A model generated the notes under the pieces. It worked only from the letters and a program-made list of their open reading frames with translations. It was not told the DNA's origin and searched no databases. This document shows, one piece after another, positions 6,127 to 12,834 of a stretch of 21,711 bases of DNA. A program made the position numbers and the translations under genes. The DNA is taken from assembly GCA_002748505.1 (NCBI GenBank), contig PDSN01000127.1, forward strand, positions 1 through 21,711, written 5' to 3'. The first letter of the stretch is position 1. Each line of letters opens with the position of its first letter. Source of the stretch: Gammaproteobacteria bacterium. GTDB lineage: Bacteria > Pseudomonadota > Gammaproteobacteria > Pseudomonadales > Halieaceae.

Positions 6127-7959
6127 TTACGGTGTTTTGATGCGGCCTTTGCCATCAAAAACAGCGGTTTGTAAGGTACGTTCTATCTGTAATTTGTCAT
6201 TGAGGCGCAAGTGGCCAGTGCTGCCGCGAAATACTGCATTTTCACCTGCGGCCAGTTGTGCAAAACGGCTCTGCAGCAGGTAGGCGTCTGCGCCCAGCGC
6301 ATACAGCGCTGCGAGGCGGCCATTGCCCGCTTTGCCAATGCTCGCGCGCAGGGGGTTGTTTTTAAGTCGCCACGGGGTTTCCAGCAGGCCGACACCGGCC
6401 AGGTCGCGGTTGCGCGAGGTATCGGTGTTGTAAGTGGCTGATGTGGACAATACCGGCACGTTGCCAGCGTAATAAAAACTCAAGAGAGGCTTGATTGAGC
6501 GCGCTTCGTTGACATCATTACTGAGAATAAATACCACGTCGATATCCTGCCGACGGCGAGGCTGGAAGCCGACATTGGTGTCGCCAAATTTTGCTTCGAT
6601 TTGTCTGTGCCGGGCATTACTTTGCTGAAGTGACAGGGCTTGCTCCATATTGGCTGACAACTGCGCGCTGCTTGCGTAGCTCATACGCGACGTAATTTTG
6701 CCGCCGAGCTCTTGCCATTGCTGTATAAGGGCATCAGCCATCTTTTCGCCCCAGCTTGATTCAGGGGCGATAAGCATGGCCTTGCGATGGCCGCGGCCGA
6801 AGGCCAGGCGCGCGAGTTGTTTGGCTTCATCCTGCGGTGCCAGTGCCAGCTGAATCAGGGCGCGATCACCGAGCTGGCTGGGCTGTTCGGTGCGGTTCAG
6901 CGCGATAACCGGCAGTGCACGCACGGGCGATTCGTCCAGCGCTCTGACCTGGTCTTTATTCAGCGGGCCGACAACAATATCTGCGCCGGTGTTTTCGGCG
7001 GCGTAGTAGGCGTCTTCGATATTGGGATAACGCGCACTGTCAATGATGTGAATAGTCTGGCTGTCGCTGTGGGAGCCTAACTGCTGGTAGTACGCTGCCA
7101 GGTAGCCGTCGCGCACGGCTGTGCCCGCAGAGGCCAGCCGCCCCGATAGTGGAAGCATCAGTGCCACGGTACGCGCCTGCTCAGCCTGCATTAAAAACTC
7201 CAGGCCACCGGGCAAGAATACACTCGCGGGGTGGTCGGGGTGTGCCAGTAACCATTGCTCCAGCGCCAGATTGAACACCGCAGTGCTTGTGTGACGTCTT
7301 TGCTCATCCAGGCTTGTCAGCTTTAGCCAGGCCTGCCACTGCGGGTCGCCGCTGGCGCTTTTCAGGGCGTCAGCAATGTCGTCAGGGCTGCTTTGTTGCA
7401 GGTCGGTCCAGATGGCGTTAAGCATCGGGTCATCGATGAGTTTTGGGTATTGCGTGATTGCGCGGTGGCCGAGGTAGGCACTCTGCAAATGCTGATCTGA
7501 CAGGCGCAGTTGGTATTGCTGGTCTTTTAGTATCTCCAGATAGAGGTCGCTGTCGGTTGGTACATTGAGCAGTTTGTCGCGCTGTTGCAAGGCGCGCACT
7601 GTATCGCCCCGCTGGTATAGCGTTTGCGCCAGCATGCGTTGGTATTGGGTTTGATCCCGCGGGTCGAGTTCCTGGGCTGGCAGTTGTGCGAGCAGCATTT
7701 CAGCGGTTTGCCAGTCGTGCAGTGCCAGGGCGTCTTCAATGCTGTAAAACATCGATTCGTGTTCCTGGCTAAAACGCGGCAGCACTTCCAGTTCCGCTTG
7801 CTCCTCAGTGTCTACAAGGTCTTTGGGGGTGGTGGTCGGTTTGGTGGGGGCGCCACCACAGGCAGCGATAACAAGCGCTAGTGCGGCGATGACCAGCAGG
7901 TGCAGGTCGAAGCGCAATGTTACCCAAGGGTTATAAAAAGACGTGTTATGCTTGCTCAC
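6127..7959 (-). CDS. lpoA: Penicillin-binding protein activator LpoA (LppC/YraM family lipoprotein)
   Basis: This is a 610-residue outer-membrane lipoprotein that in the family reaches through the periplasm to stimulate PBP1A. I chose GTG 7959: AAGGTGAG lies about 8 bases upstream and the frame then begins directly before a signal peptide ending in lipobox VIAAC, lipidated cysteine C34. A longer frame to 8058 adds an implausible extension into the divergent rsmI region. After a low-complexity Thr/Pro/Lys linker, residues about 60-270 are helical and TPR-like, the N-terminal LpoA domain. From about residue 285 the protein adopts the type I periplasmic-binding-protein fold, with VALMLPLSGRLASAG, the segment ADIVVGPLNKDQVRAL and VDVVFILSNDVNEARSIKPLL. 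It is somewhat shorter than E. coli LpoA (678) but similar to pseudomonad members. It heads the leftward lpoA-yraN-diaA-dolP group and is divergent from rsmI. Confidence 0.93.
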   Translation of the reverse strand: MSKHNTSFYNPWVTLRFDLHLLVIAALALVIAACGGAPTKPTTTPKDLVDTEEQAELEVLPRFSQEHESMFYSIEDALALHDWQTAEMLLAQLPAQELDPRDQTQYQRMLAQTLYQRGDTVRALQQRDKLLNVPTDSDLYLEILKDQQYQLRLSDQHLQSAYLGHRAITQYPKLIDDPMLNAIWTDLQQSSPDDIADALKSASGDPQWQAWLKLTSLDEQRRHTSTAVFNLALEQWLLAHPDHPASVFLPGGLEFLMQAEQARTVALMLPLSGRLASAGTAVRDGYLAAYYQQLGSHSDSQTIHIIDSARYPNIEDAYYAAENTGADIVVGPLNKDQVRALDESPVRALPVIALNRTEQPSQLGDRALIQLALAPQDEAKQLARLAFGRGHRKAMLIAPESSWGEKMADALIQQWQELGGKITSRMSYASSAQLSANMEQALSLQQSNARHRQIEAKFGDTNVGFQPRRRQDIDVVFILSNDVNEARSIKPLLSFYYAGNVPVLSTSATYNTDTSRNRDLAGVGLLETPWRLKNNPLRASIGKAGNGRLAALYALGADAYLLQSRFAQLAAGENAVFRGSTGHLRLNDKLQIERTLQTAVFDGKGRIKTP

Positions 7960-8027
7960 GGAAAAGCTCACCTTGCGTTGGGGCCGAACAATCAGCGGCC
8001 AGACTAAAAACCTGTAACGGAGGATCT

Positions 8028-8708
8028 GTGACAGCGGTATTGTACGTGGTTGCCACACCTATAGGAAACCTTGCGGATATGTCAGAGCGGGCGATAGCGG
8101 TGCTGCGCGAAGTCGATCTCCTGGCCGCAGAGGATACCAGACATAGCGCTGTGTTGATGCGGCATTTTGCCATTGAGGCTCCAGCTGTTGCCTATCACGA
8201 GCACAGCGGCGAGGCAGTGGAGCGGCGCATCGCCACATGCTGGGAAAGTGGTGGTAGTGTGGCGCTGATCTCCGATGCGGGCACGCCACTGATTTCTGAT
8301 CCAGGTTACCGCCTGGTGCGCCTGGCTCAGGCGCTTGGGGTACAGGTGTCGCCAATCCCCGGCGCCTGTGCGGCCATTGCTGCGCTGTCGGTATCTGGTC
8401 TGCCCACGGATCGCTTTGCCTTTGAAGGCTTTTTACCGGCGAAAGCGCAAGCCAGAGAGCAGTACCTTGCAGATTTGGTCGATAGCACTGCCACGTTGGT
8501 GTTTTACGAAGCGCCGCATCGGGTGGGAGAGTGCTTGCAGAGTATGGACAAGGGCGAATCGGCTATCGATAGCGCGCTGGTGGAGTTGATGCTGTCGCTT
8601 GCAAGCGAAATGCCGCCGCGCAAGGCGGCGCAGTTGCTGGCGGATTACAGCGGGGTGCGAAAAAAGCGGCTGTATCAGTGTTATTTGGATGCAGCACAGA
8701 AGCGTTAA
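8028..8708 (+). CDS. rsmI: 16S rRNA 2'-O-ribose C1402 methyltransferase RsmI, internally shortened
   Basis: RsmI uses S-adenosylmethionine to methylate the ribose of C1402 in 16S rRNA. The N-terminal domain is intact: TPIGNL (10-15), AEDTRH (34-39), SDAGTP (82-87), then PGACAAIAALSVSGLPTDRF and FEGFLPAK. After FYEAPHR (ending R165) the sequence passes through about 12 residues straight into the C-terminal helical region (LASEMPPRKAAQLLADYSGV, then RKKRLYQ). In E. coli RsmI (286 residues) about 50 more residues lie here, including the ARELTK motif and the GEMVLIVEG strand. The protein is therefore 226 residues long, with the join near residues 172-178. Both sides stay in one frame, so this is a clean in-frame deletion, not a frameshift. 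Part of the second domain and the methyl-donor pocket would be lost, so activity is doubtful. GTG 8028 is chosen because GGAGG precedes it by four bases and the family starts here. Confidence 0.88.
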   Translation: MTAVLYVVATPIGNLADMSERAIAVLREVDLLAAEDTRHSAVLMRHFAIEAPAVAYHEHSGEAVERRIATCWESGGSVALISDAGTPLISDPGYRLVRLAQALGVQVSPIPGACAAIAALSVSGLPTDRFAFEGFLPAKAQAREQYLADLVDSTATLVFYEAPHRVGECLQSMDKGESAIDSALVELMLSLASEMPPRKAAQLLADYSGVRKKRLYQCYLDAAQKR

Positions 8709-8709
8709 G

Positions 8710-8730
8710 CGCGCCGCAGCACCGGGCGCG
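8710..8730. other. GC-rich hairpin between convergent rsmI and marR-family gene
   Basis: A 6-bp perfect inverted repeat, CGCGCC and GGCGCG, with a 9-base loop begins two bases after the rsmI stop. There is no T-run on either strand, so at best it is a weak bidirectional termination aid. The rest of the 72-base gap shows nothing else convincing. Confidence 0.3.
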
Positions 8731-8780
8731 TACCAGGCAGAATGTCCAGTGCCACCAAGGTGGGGTTGAGGCGCCGCGAT

Positions 8781-9260
8781 TCAATCCTCGTCTTCAATGA
8801 TTTCTCCCACACGCAGTACGGGAGCGGCATCGATATTTTTTGCGCCCATAAGGGCGGACAGGCGTTTGAGGGAGGCGAGAATTTGCAATTGCTCCCATTC
8901 TTCCAGGGCGGTGAAGCTGTCTCGGAAGCTGCTCTGCAGCAGTTCCGGTGTGCTTTGTAAAAGCGCTTCACCTTCACTGGTGAGCAGCAGGTGTATTTTG
9001 CGTTTGTCCGCTTCACTGCGCTGGCGTTTAACCAGGCCCTTTTTCTGCAGTTTGTCCAAGATGGTGGTCACGGTTCCCTGGCTCAGCGAGACCTCCTGGC
9101 TGGCCTGGCGAATAGTGAGCTTGGGGTTTGCCTGCACGGTTGAGAGCAGAATAAGCTGTGGGCTGGTCAGGCCAAAGGTCTTGTGCAGGCGCTTGGAGTC
9201 AATATCAATCGCGCGGATGATCTGGCGCAGGGAGGACAGGACTTCGTTAACGGTATTCAT
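8781..9260 (-). CDS. MarR-family transcriptional regulator
   Basis: A 159-residue winged helix-turn-helix repressor-type protein. Helix-rich dimerisation segments lie at both ends; the DNA-binding core covers about residues 30-100, with TIRQASQEVSLSQGTVTTIL as helix-turn-helix and the wing RSEADKRKIHLLLTSEGE, including the D-x-R of MarR proteins. The tail ends in the acidic EIIEDED. MarR proteins usually bind palindromes in nearby promoters and release them on binding a small ligand. It is divergent from the outer-membrane protein and BCCT transporter genes, with 139 bases between, so control of those genes is the natural inference. The ligand is unknown; an osmolyte or its precursor is only a guess. 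The start ATG has a weak ribosome binding site. It converges on rsmI. Confidence 0.93.
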   Translation of the reverse strand: MNTVNEVLSSLRQIIRAIDIDSKRLHKTFGLTSPQLILLSTVQANPKLTIRQASQEVSLSQGTVTTILDKLQKKGLVKRQRSEADKRKIHLLLTSEGEALLQSTPELLQSSFRDSFTALEEWEQLQILASLKRLSALMGAKNIDAAPVLRVGEIIEDED

Positions 9261-9299
9261 GGATAAATCTCAACAAAAACGCAAAACACGCGCGAGGCT

Positions 9300-9327
9300 A
9301 TTTTAGCATCAAATTCTTCGTCGTCAG
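9300..9327 (-). promoter_or_regulatory. Candidate promoter of the MarR-family gene
   Basis: Read on the minus strand: CTGACG (9327-9322), 16 bases, then TAAAAT (9305-9300), preceded by TG one base before the hexamer, which makes an extended -10. This predicts a leader of about 33 bases before the ATG at 9260. Pattern-based only. Confidence 0.4.
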
Positions 9328-9337
9328 AATGTTACAC

Positions 9338-9365
9338 TTGAAATGCTTTGAATACAAAGTATAAT
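9338..9365 (+). promoter_or_regulatory. Sigma70 promoter of the porin-BCCT unit
   Basis: TTGAAA (9338-9343), a 16-base spacer, and a perfect consensus TATAAT (9360-9365). It lies 35 bases before the ATG of the outer-membrane protein gene, whose ribosome binding site AAGGGGG sits between. Confidence 0.7.
9346..9359. promoter_or_regulatory. Palindrome in the promoter spacer, probable MarR-family operator
   Basis: CTTTG, four bases, CAAAG form an inverted repeat filling the spacer between the -35 and -10 hexamers. Its size and TTG/CAA half-sites fit operators of MarR-family proteins, and a MarR-family gene is divergent next door. Binding here would block RNA polymerase. The link is inferred. 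Confidence 0.5.
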
Positions 9366-9399
9366 AATCTCGGCTTTTCTAAAAATAAGGGGGTGTATC

Positions 9400-10497
9400 A
9401 TGCGTACTTTTGTGGCTGGCTTTAGTGCCGCCCTTGTTGCTCTAGGGCTGTGTTATACGGAAAATGTTGAGTCTGCAGCGCCAGAGGTCGATATCGGCGG
9501 TGCGGTGCGGCTCAATTATGGGTGGAAAGATTACGGTGATGACGACAGTGGATCGTTTGACATCGAATTGTTTCGCCTGGATGTCGATGTTAAGCAGGGC
9601 GACTTATTTCTGGATGCCCAATACCGCTGGTATCAGGATTTCGAGGCGGTGCACCATGCTGAGATCGGCTATCATCTGTCGCCTGATGACACCGTTGTTG
9701 CGGGCGTTACCCAGGTGCCTTTTGGTATTGAGTCCTACGCCTCCCACAGTTTTTGGTTTTCCGGGCTGTATTACCTGGGGCTGGAAGATGACTACGATAC
9801 CGGTTTCAAATGGCGCCATCGCCAGGGTAAATGGACTTGGGATACCGCCTGGTTCTTCTCCAGTGAATATGACAACGCAGCTCGCTTTGGGCGCTATTCC
9901 TTTGATGTGGCCACAACCGATGCCTCGCCCTACAAAGAAGATGGGCAGCTCAACGTGCGCGGTCAATACAACGCCGGACCCTACACAGCGGGTGCTTCTG
10001 CGCAGTGGGGTAGAATTGACAGTGAAAGCCTCGGCAGTGGCGATCATTACGCCGTGGCGCTGCACGTAAACGCCAATATCAAGCAGTGGAATTTGCAGGC
10101 GCAGTGGACGGCTTATAAGTATGATCGCGATGCTGCAACAGAGCAGCAGGAGAATCGCATCGCCTTGTCTGCCTTTAATTATCCCTTTGAAATGGCAGCT
10201 GAGGCGCAGGTGTTAAACCTGAACGTCGCGCGCAGTTTTACGCTGGATAACCGTTTTATCAAGAAAATCACCTGCTACAACGATCATAGCTACATCGCCG
10301 CTGGTGATGGTGTCGGGCTTGACGACTCGGTGCAAAACGTCACCGGTTGTCTGTTGGAAAATGGCGGCTTGTACACCTACGTCGACTGGATCGCCGGTAA
10401 GAACATGTGGTTTGCGGGCGGCCCGGGTGTGGGTATTGATAACGGCGAAAGCCGCTGGCATTCACGCTTAAACATTAACATTGGCTACTACTTCTAA
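9400..10497 (+). CDS. Beta-barrel outer-membrane protein, porin-like
   Basis: A 365-residue exported protein without a name I recognise. A signal peptide of about 26 residues (two-part: MRTF, then a hydrophobic core, then ESA before APE) is followed by repeated amphipathic strands rich in aromatic and alternating residues, such as LFLDAQYRWYQDF and KWTWDTAWFF. The protein ends INIGYYF; a C-terminal phenylalanine after an aromatic strand is the usual sorting signal for the BAM machinery. The general look resembles phosphate-selective or general-type porins of the OprO/P kind. Two cysteines (C292 and C317) could form a loop disulfide. It has its own consensus promoter and a strong ribosome binding site, and lies 49 bases before a BCCT transporter with no terminator between. 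I infer it passes the same solute, probably a betaine-like compound, across the outer membrane; specificity is not shown by the sequence. Confidence 0.8.
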   Translation: MRTFVAGFSAALVALGLCYTENVESAAPEVDIGGAVRLNYGWKDYGDDDSGSFDIELFRLDVDVKQGDLFLDAQYRWYQDFEAVHHAEIGYHLSPDDTVVAGVTQVPFGIESYASHSFWFSGLYYLGLEDDYDTGFKWRHRQGKWTWDTAWFFSSEYDNAARFGRYSFDVATTDASPYKEDGQLNVRGQYNAGPYTAGASAQWGRIDSESLGSGDHYAVALHVNANIKQWNLQAQWTAYKYDRDAATEQQENRIALSAFNYPFEMAAEAQVLNLNVARSFTLDNRFIKKITCYNDHSYIAAGDGVGLDDSVQNVTGCLLENGGLYTYVDWIAGKNMWFAGGPGVGIDNGESRWHSRLNINIGYYF

Positions 10498-10546
10498 ATC
10501 GTCGCTACGGCAAGCCAAAACTAAAAACTAAAGGAGTAAGATCGCT

Positions 10547-12139
10547 ATGACAACCCAAGCTGCAGATTATGAGGTTGAGGATCCCGTCTACGAAACCGAG
10601 CACGAGATCGGTGAGGACAACATCGAGATGTTGGGCTTTGATCTACACAACCCGGTGTTTTTTGTTTCCGCTACGCTGGTTATTTTATTTGTGCTGGGCA
10701 CCTTGCTGGCGCCAGAGTCGGCGAAGGTCGTATTTGATTCGGCGAAAAACTGGTCGATCAATAATTTCGACTGGTTTTTTATGTTCAGCGGTAATCTTTT
10801 TGTATTGTTTTGCCTGGCGCTGGTTGTTTCGCCCTATGCAAAAATTCGCCTGGGGGGGCAAGACGCCAAGCCGGACTTTAGTCTGATGTCATGGTTTGCT
10901 ATGTTGTTTGCCGCAGGCATGGGTATCGGTCTGATGTTTTGGAGTGTGGCTGAGCCGGTGGCCTACTACATTGACTGGGCAGGCACGCCGCTGAATGTGG
11001 CGGCGCGCACGCCTGAGGCCGCGGAGTTAGCAATGGGTGCCACGATGTTTCACTGGGGTTTGCACCCCTGGGCGATTTACGCGGTGGTGGGACTGTCGCT
11101 TGGTTTTTTTGCCTTTAACTGCAATATGCCGCTGACGATTCGCTCGGTGTTTTTCCCGCTGTTTGGAGAGCGTGTCTGGGGTGTGACCGGTAACGTGATC
11201 GACACCGTGGCGGTGTTGGCAACGATTTTTGGTCTGGCGACATCGCTGGGCTTTGGCGCACAGCAGGCCGCCAGTGGTTTGCATTTGTTGTTTGGTGTCT
11301 CCGCCGGCATCAGCACGCAATTGGCGATTATTTTTGGTGTCACCATGGTCGCTACTTTTTCTGTGGTGCGCGGGCTTGATGGTGGGGTAAAGATCCTCAG
11401 TAATATCAATATGTCCCTGGCTTTGTTGCTGCTGGTGTTTGTGTTGATTACCGGTTCTACCATGGCGATTATCAACGGCATAGGTACCACCTTGCTGTCT
11501 TACGTGAGCAACATCATTCCGCTGAGCACGTGGATGGGACGCGAAGACCAATCCTTTTACCACGGCTGGACCATTTTCTACTGGGCCTGGTGGATCTCCT
11601 GGTCGCCTTTTGTGGGTATGTTTATTGCGCGAGTCTCCCGTGGACGTACCTTGCGTCAGTTTATCCTAGCGGTGCTGATTATTCCTACTTTGGTTACCAC
11701 CGTGTGGATGTCCACCTTTGGCGGTTCTGGTATTGATCAGGCTGTGAATGGCGTGGGTGAGTTGGCAAACGGTATCACCGACAGTTCGCTGGCGCTGTTC
11801 CAGATGCTGGATCAGTTGCCCCTGGCCAATATCAGTTCCTTTATTGCGATTGTGCTGGTGCTGGTGTTCTTCGTCACATCCTCTGATTCGGGTTCGCTGG
11901 TAATCGACAGTGTCACCGCAGGCGGCAAGGTCGATGCGCCGGTTCCCCAGCGTATTTTTTGGGCGACTATCGAGGGGTGTATCGCTGCGGCCCTGCTCTT
12001 TGGTGGTGGTGACGATGCGCTTGGTGCCCTGCAGGCCGCGGCGGTTACCGTGGGCTTGCCCTTTGCGCTGGTGCTGGTGCTGATGTGTGTCAGCTTGTTC
12101 ATGGGGTTGAGGCGCGAGTATCACCGCCAAGATCTGTGA
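10547..12139 (+). CDS. BCCT-family betaine/carnitine/choline-type transporter
   Basis: A 530-residue inner-membrane symporter with about 12 membrane helices. Family hallmarks are the glycine-rich GMGIGLMF at 124-131, the aromatic-box region HWGLHPWAIY at 169-178 (W170, W175 and Y178 align with BetP W189, W194 and Y197), and the signature FYWAWWISWSPFVGMF around 344-359. The GMGIG form is that of sodium-coupled carriers such as BetP. The 40-residue N-terminus is strongly acidic. The C-terminal tail after the last helix is only about 13 residues, so the long osmosensing tail of BetP is absent. Substrate could be glycine betaine, choline, carnitine or DMSP; the sequence alone does not decide. 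Strong ribosome binding site AAAGGAG. It is probably co-transcribed with the preceding outer-membrane protein and under the adjacent MarR-family regulator. Its stop lies 43 bases before rnpB. Confidence 0.93.
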   Translation: MTTQAADYEVEDPVYETEHEIGEDNIEMLGFDLHNPVFFVSATLVILFVLGTLLAPESAKVVFDSAKNWSINNFDWFFMFSGNLFVLFCLALVVSPYAKIRLGGQDAKPDFSLMSWFAMLFAAGMGIGLMFWSVAEPVAYYIDWAGTPLNVAARTPEAAELAMGATMFHWGLHPWAIYAVVGLSLGFFAFNCNMPLTIRSVFFPLFGERVWGVTGNVIDTVAVLATIFGLATSLGFGAQQAASGLHLLFGVSAGISTQLAIIFGVTMVATFSVVRGLDGGVKILSNINMSLALLLLVFVLITGSTMAIINGIGTTLLSYVSNIIPLSTWMGREDQSFYHGWTIFYWAWWISWSPFVGMFIARVSRGRTLRQFILAVLIIPTLVTTVWMSTFGGSGIDQAVNGVGELANGITDSSLALFQMLDQLPLANISSFIAIVLVLVFFVTSSDSGSLVIDSVTAGGKVDAPVPQRIFWATIEGCIAAALLFGGGDDALGALQAAAVTVGLPFALVLVLMCVSLFMGLRREYHRQDL

Positions 12140-12145
12140 TGGGGC

Positions 12146-12174
12146 TTGCTCGGCATTGCTCCACAGGGTAGTCT
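12146..12174 (+). promoter_or_regulatory. Possible rnpB promoter
   Basis: TTGCTC (12146-12151) and TAGTCT (12169-12174) with 17 bases between. The hexamers match consensus only three of six each, but the spacing and the predicted start near 12182 fit the rnpB 5' end. Confidence 0.35.
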
Positions 12175-12194
12175 AGCCACTGAGCTGGCTAGAC
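12171..12194. repeat. Perfect 9-bp inverted repeat across the rnpB 5' end
   Basis: GTCTAGCCA and TGGCTAGAC flank a 6-base centre. The right arm lies in the first 12 bases of mature RNase P RNA (helix P1 and start of P2); the left arm overlaps the candidate -10. No T-run follows, so it is not a standard terminator of the BCCT gene. Confidence 0.6.
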
Positions 12195-12521
12195 GACCGC
12201 TGTCTACACTGTGTAGATGGAGGAAAGTCCGGGCTCCACAGGGCAGAGTGCCAGGTAACACCTGGGGGGCGAGAGCCTACGGAAAGTGCAGCAGAAAGGA
12301 TACCGCCCAGCCTCGGCTGGGTAAGGGTGAAAAGGTGCGGTAAGAGCGCACCGCGCGGCTGGCAACAGGCGCGGCGATGGTAAACCCCACTCGGAGCAAG
12401 ACCAAATAGGAACCCGCGCGCTGTGGCCCGCAGTGGGTTCGGGTAGGTCGCTACAGGCAGGCGGTGACGCCGGTCGCAGATGAATGGTCGTCCACGACAG
12501 AACCCGGCTTATCGGCCAGCT
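12183..12521 (+). ncRNA. rnpB: RNase P RNA, bacterial type A
   Basis: The catalytic RNA of RNase P, which trims tRNA 5' ends. Ends were set from helix P1: AGCTGGCT at 12183-12190 pairs with GGCCAGCT at 12514-12521. P2 is GACGACC (12192-12198) with GGTCGTC (12486-12492). The universally conserved P4 strands are present: GAGGAAAGTCCGGGCTCC at 12220-12237 and ACAGAACCCGGCTTAT at 12497-12512. Also seen are GGTAAGGGTGAAAAGGTGCGGTAAGAGCGCACCG type sequence in the middle and AGCAAGACCAAATAGG. The P3 hairpin is very short (TCTAC/GTAGA) compared with E. coli, making the RNA about 339 bases rather than 377. Position directly upstream of mraZ is usual for gammaproteobacteria. Several frames overlap it on both strands; none is a gene. 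Confidence 0.96.
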
Positions 12522-12560
12522 TTTTTTTTCGCTCCGGCAATGGGTATTGCGGCGAAAAAA
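12521..12560 (+). terminator. Termination region after rnpB
   Basis: Nine T residues (12521-12529) follow directly on the 3' strand of P1. They run into a hairpin: TTTTTTCGC (12524-12532) pairs with GCGAAAAAA (12552-12560), then after a small bulge GCAAT pairs with ATTGC around loop GGGT. The T-run and A-run on the two sides make it look usable in both directions. Confidence 0.65.
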
Positions 12561-12730
12561 CTCGGTTTTTGCTAAAATAATCTCGAAGTTAAAGTAAGCT
12601 CTCAAGAGTGGGCTTTATTGGTCTGTTTAAGCGGATTTTTTGTTTTCCCTGTGGCGTGATGTTTCGCTTCCTGTGCGCGCAATACACGCTAATTTACTGA
12701 ATTATCGACAATTTTCCGAATTCCTGTGGC

Positions 12731-12759
12731 TTGACAGCGCATTGTTGCGCTTCTAGTAT
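12731..12759 (+). promoter_or_regulatory. Main promoter of the dcw cluster (mraZ promoter)
   Basis: A perfect TTGACA (12731-12736), a 17-base spacer, and TAGTAT (12754-12759). The predicted start falls near 12766, just before the MraZ boxes. The stretch 12561-12730 upstream is AT-rich and holds only an extended -10-like TGCTAAAAT at 12570-12578 and a weak 6-bp hairpin around 12597-12616; no gene is seen there. Confidence 0.7.
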
Positions 12760-12768
12760 GGCGAATAG

Positions 12769-12792
12769 TGGGTGAAAGTGGCTCTTTGTGGG
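12769..12792 (+). promoter_or_regulatory. MraZ boxes, operator of the dcw promoter
   Basis: TGGG (12769), TGGC (12779) and TGGG (12789) recur at an exact 10-base spacing, the arrangement of direct repeats bound by the MraZ ring. They lie just downstream of the predicted transcription start, where binding would repress. A further GTGGG at 12819-12823 is out of phase. Confidence 0.75.
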
Positions 12793-12834
12793 TTATTGTC
12801 CCTGATCGAAAGATAAAAGTGGGAACTTAGGGAA

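Noticed and set aside
7960..8058. Longer lpoA frame to 8058 and longer rsmI frame from 7917
   Set aside because: The extensions overlap each other across the divergent promoter region; family starts and ribosome binding sites support 7959 and 8028.
8505..8600. Frameshift or assembly slip as cause of the short rsmI
   Set aside because: Both sides are in one frame and no alternative frame in the region encodes the missing ARELTK segment; an in-frame deletion is simpler, though read-level checking is still advisable.
8752..8763. CCACC-AA-GGTGG inverted repeat
   Set aside because: The two-base loop is too small for a stable hairpin and there is no T-run; no clear role.
8705..9016. Minus-strand frame of 103 codons overlapping the MarR gene end
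   Set aside because: It overlaps the same-strand MarR gene in another frame and shows no recognisable domain; the MarR frame is clearly the coding one.
12204..12605. Minus-strand frame of 133 codons and a plus-strand frame at 12146-12343
   Set aside because: Both lie over the RNase P RNA, whose structure and conserved core fully explain the sequence.
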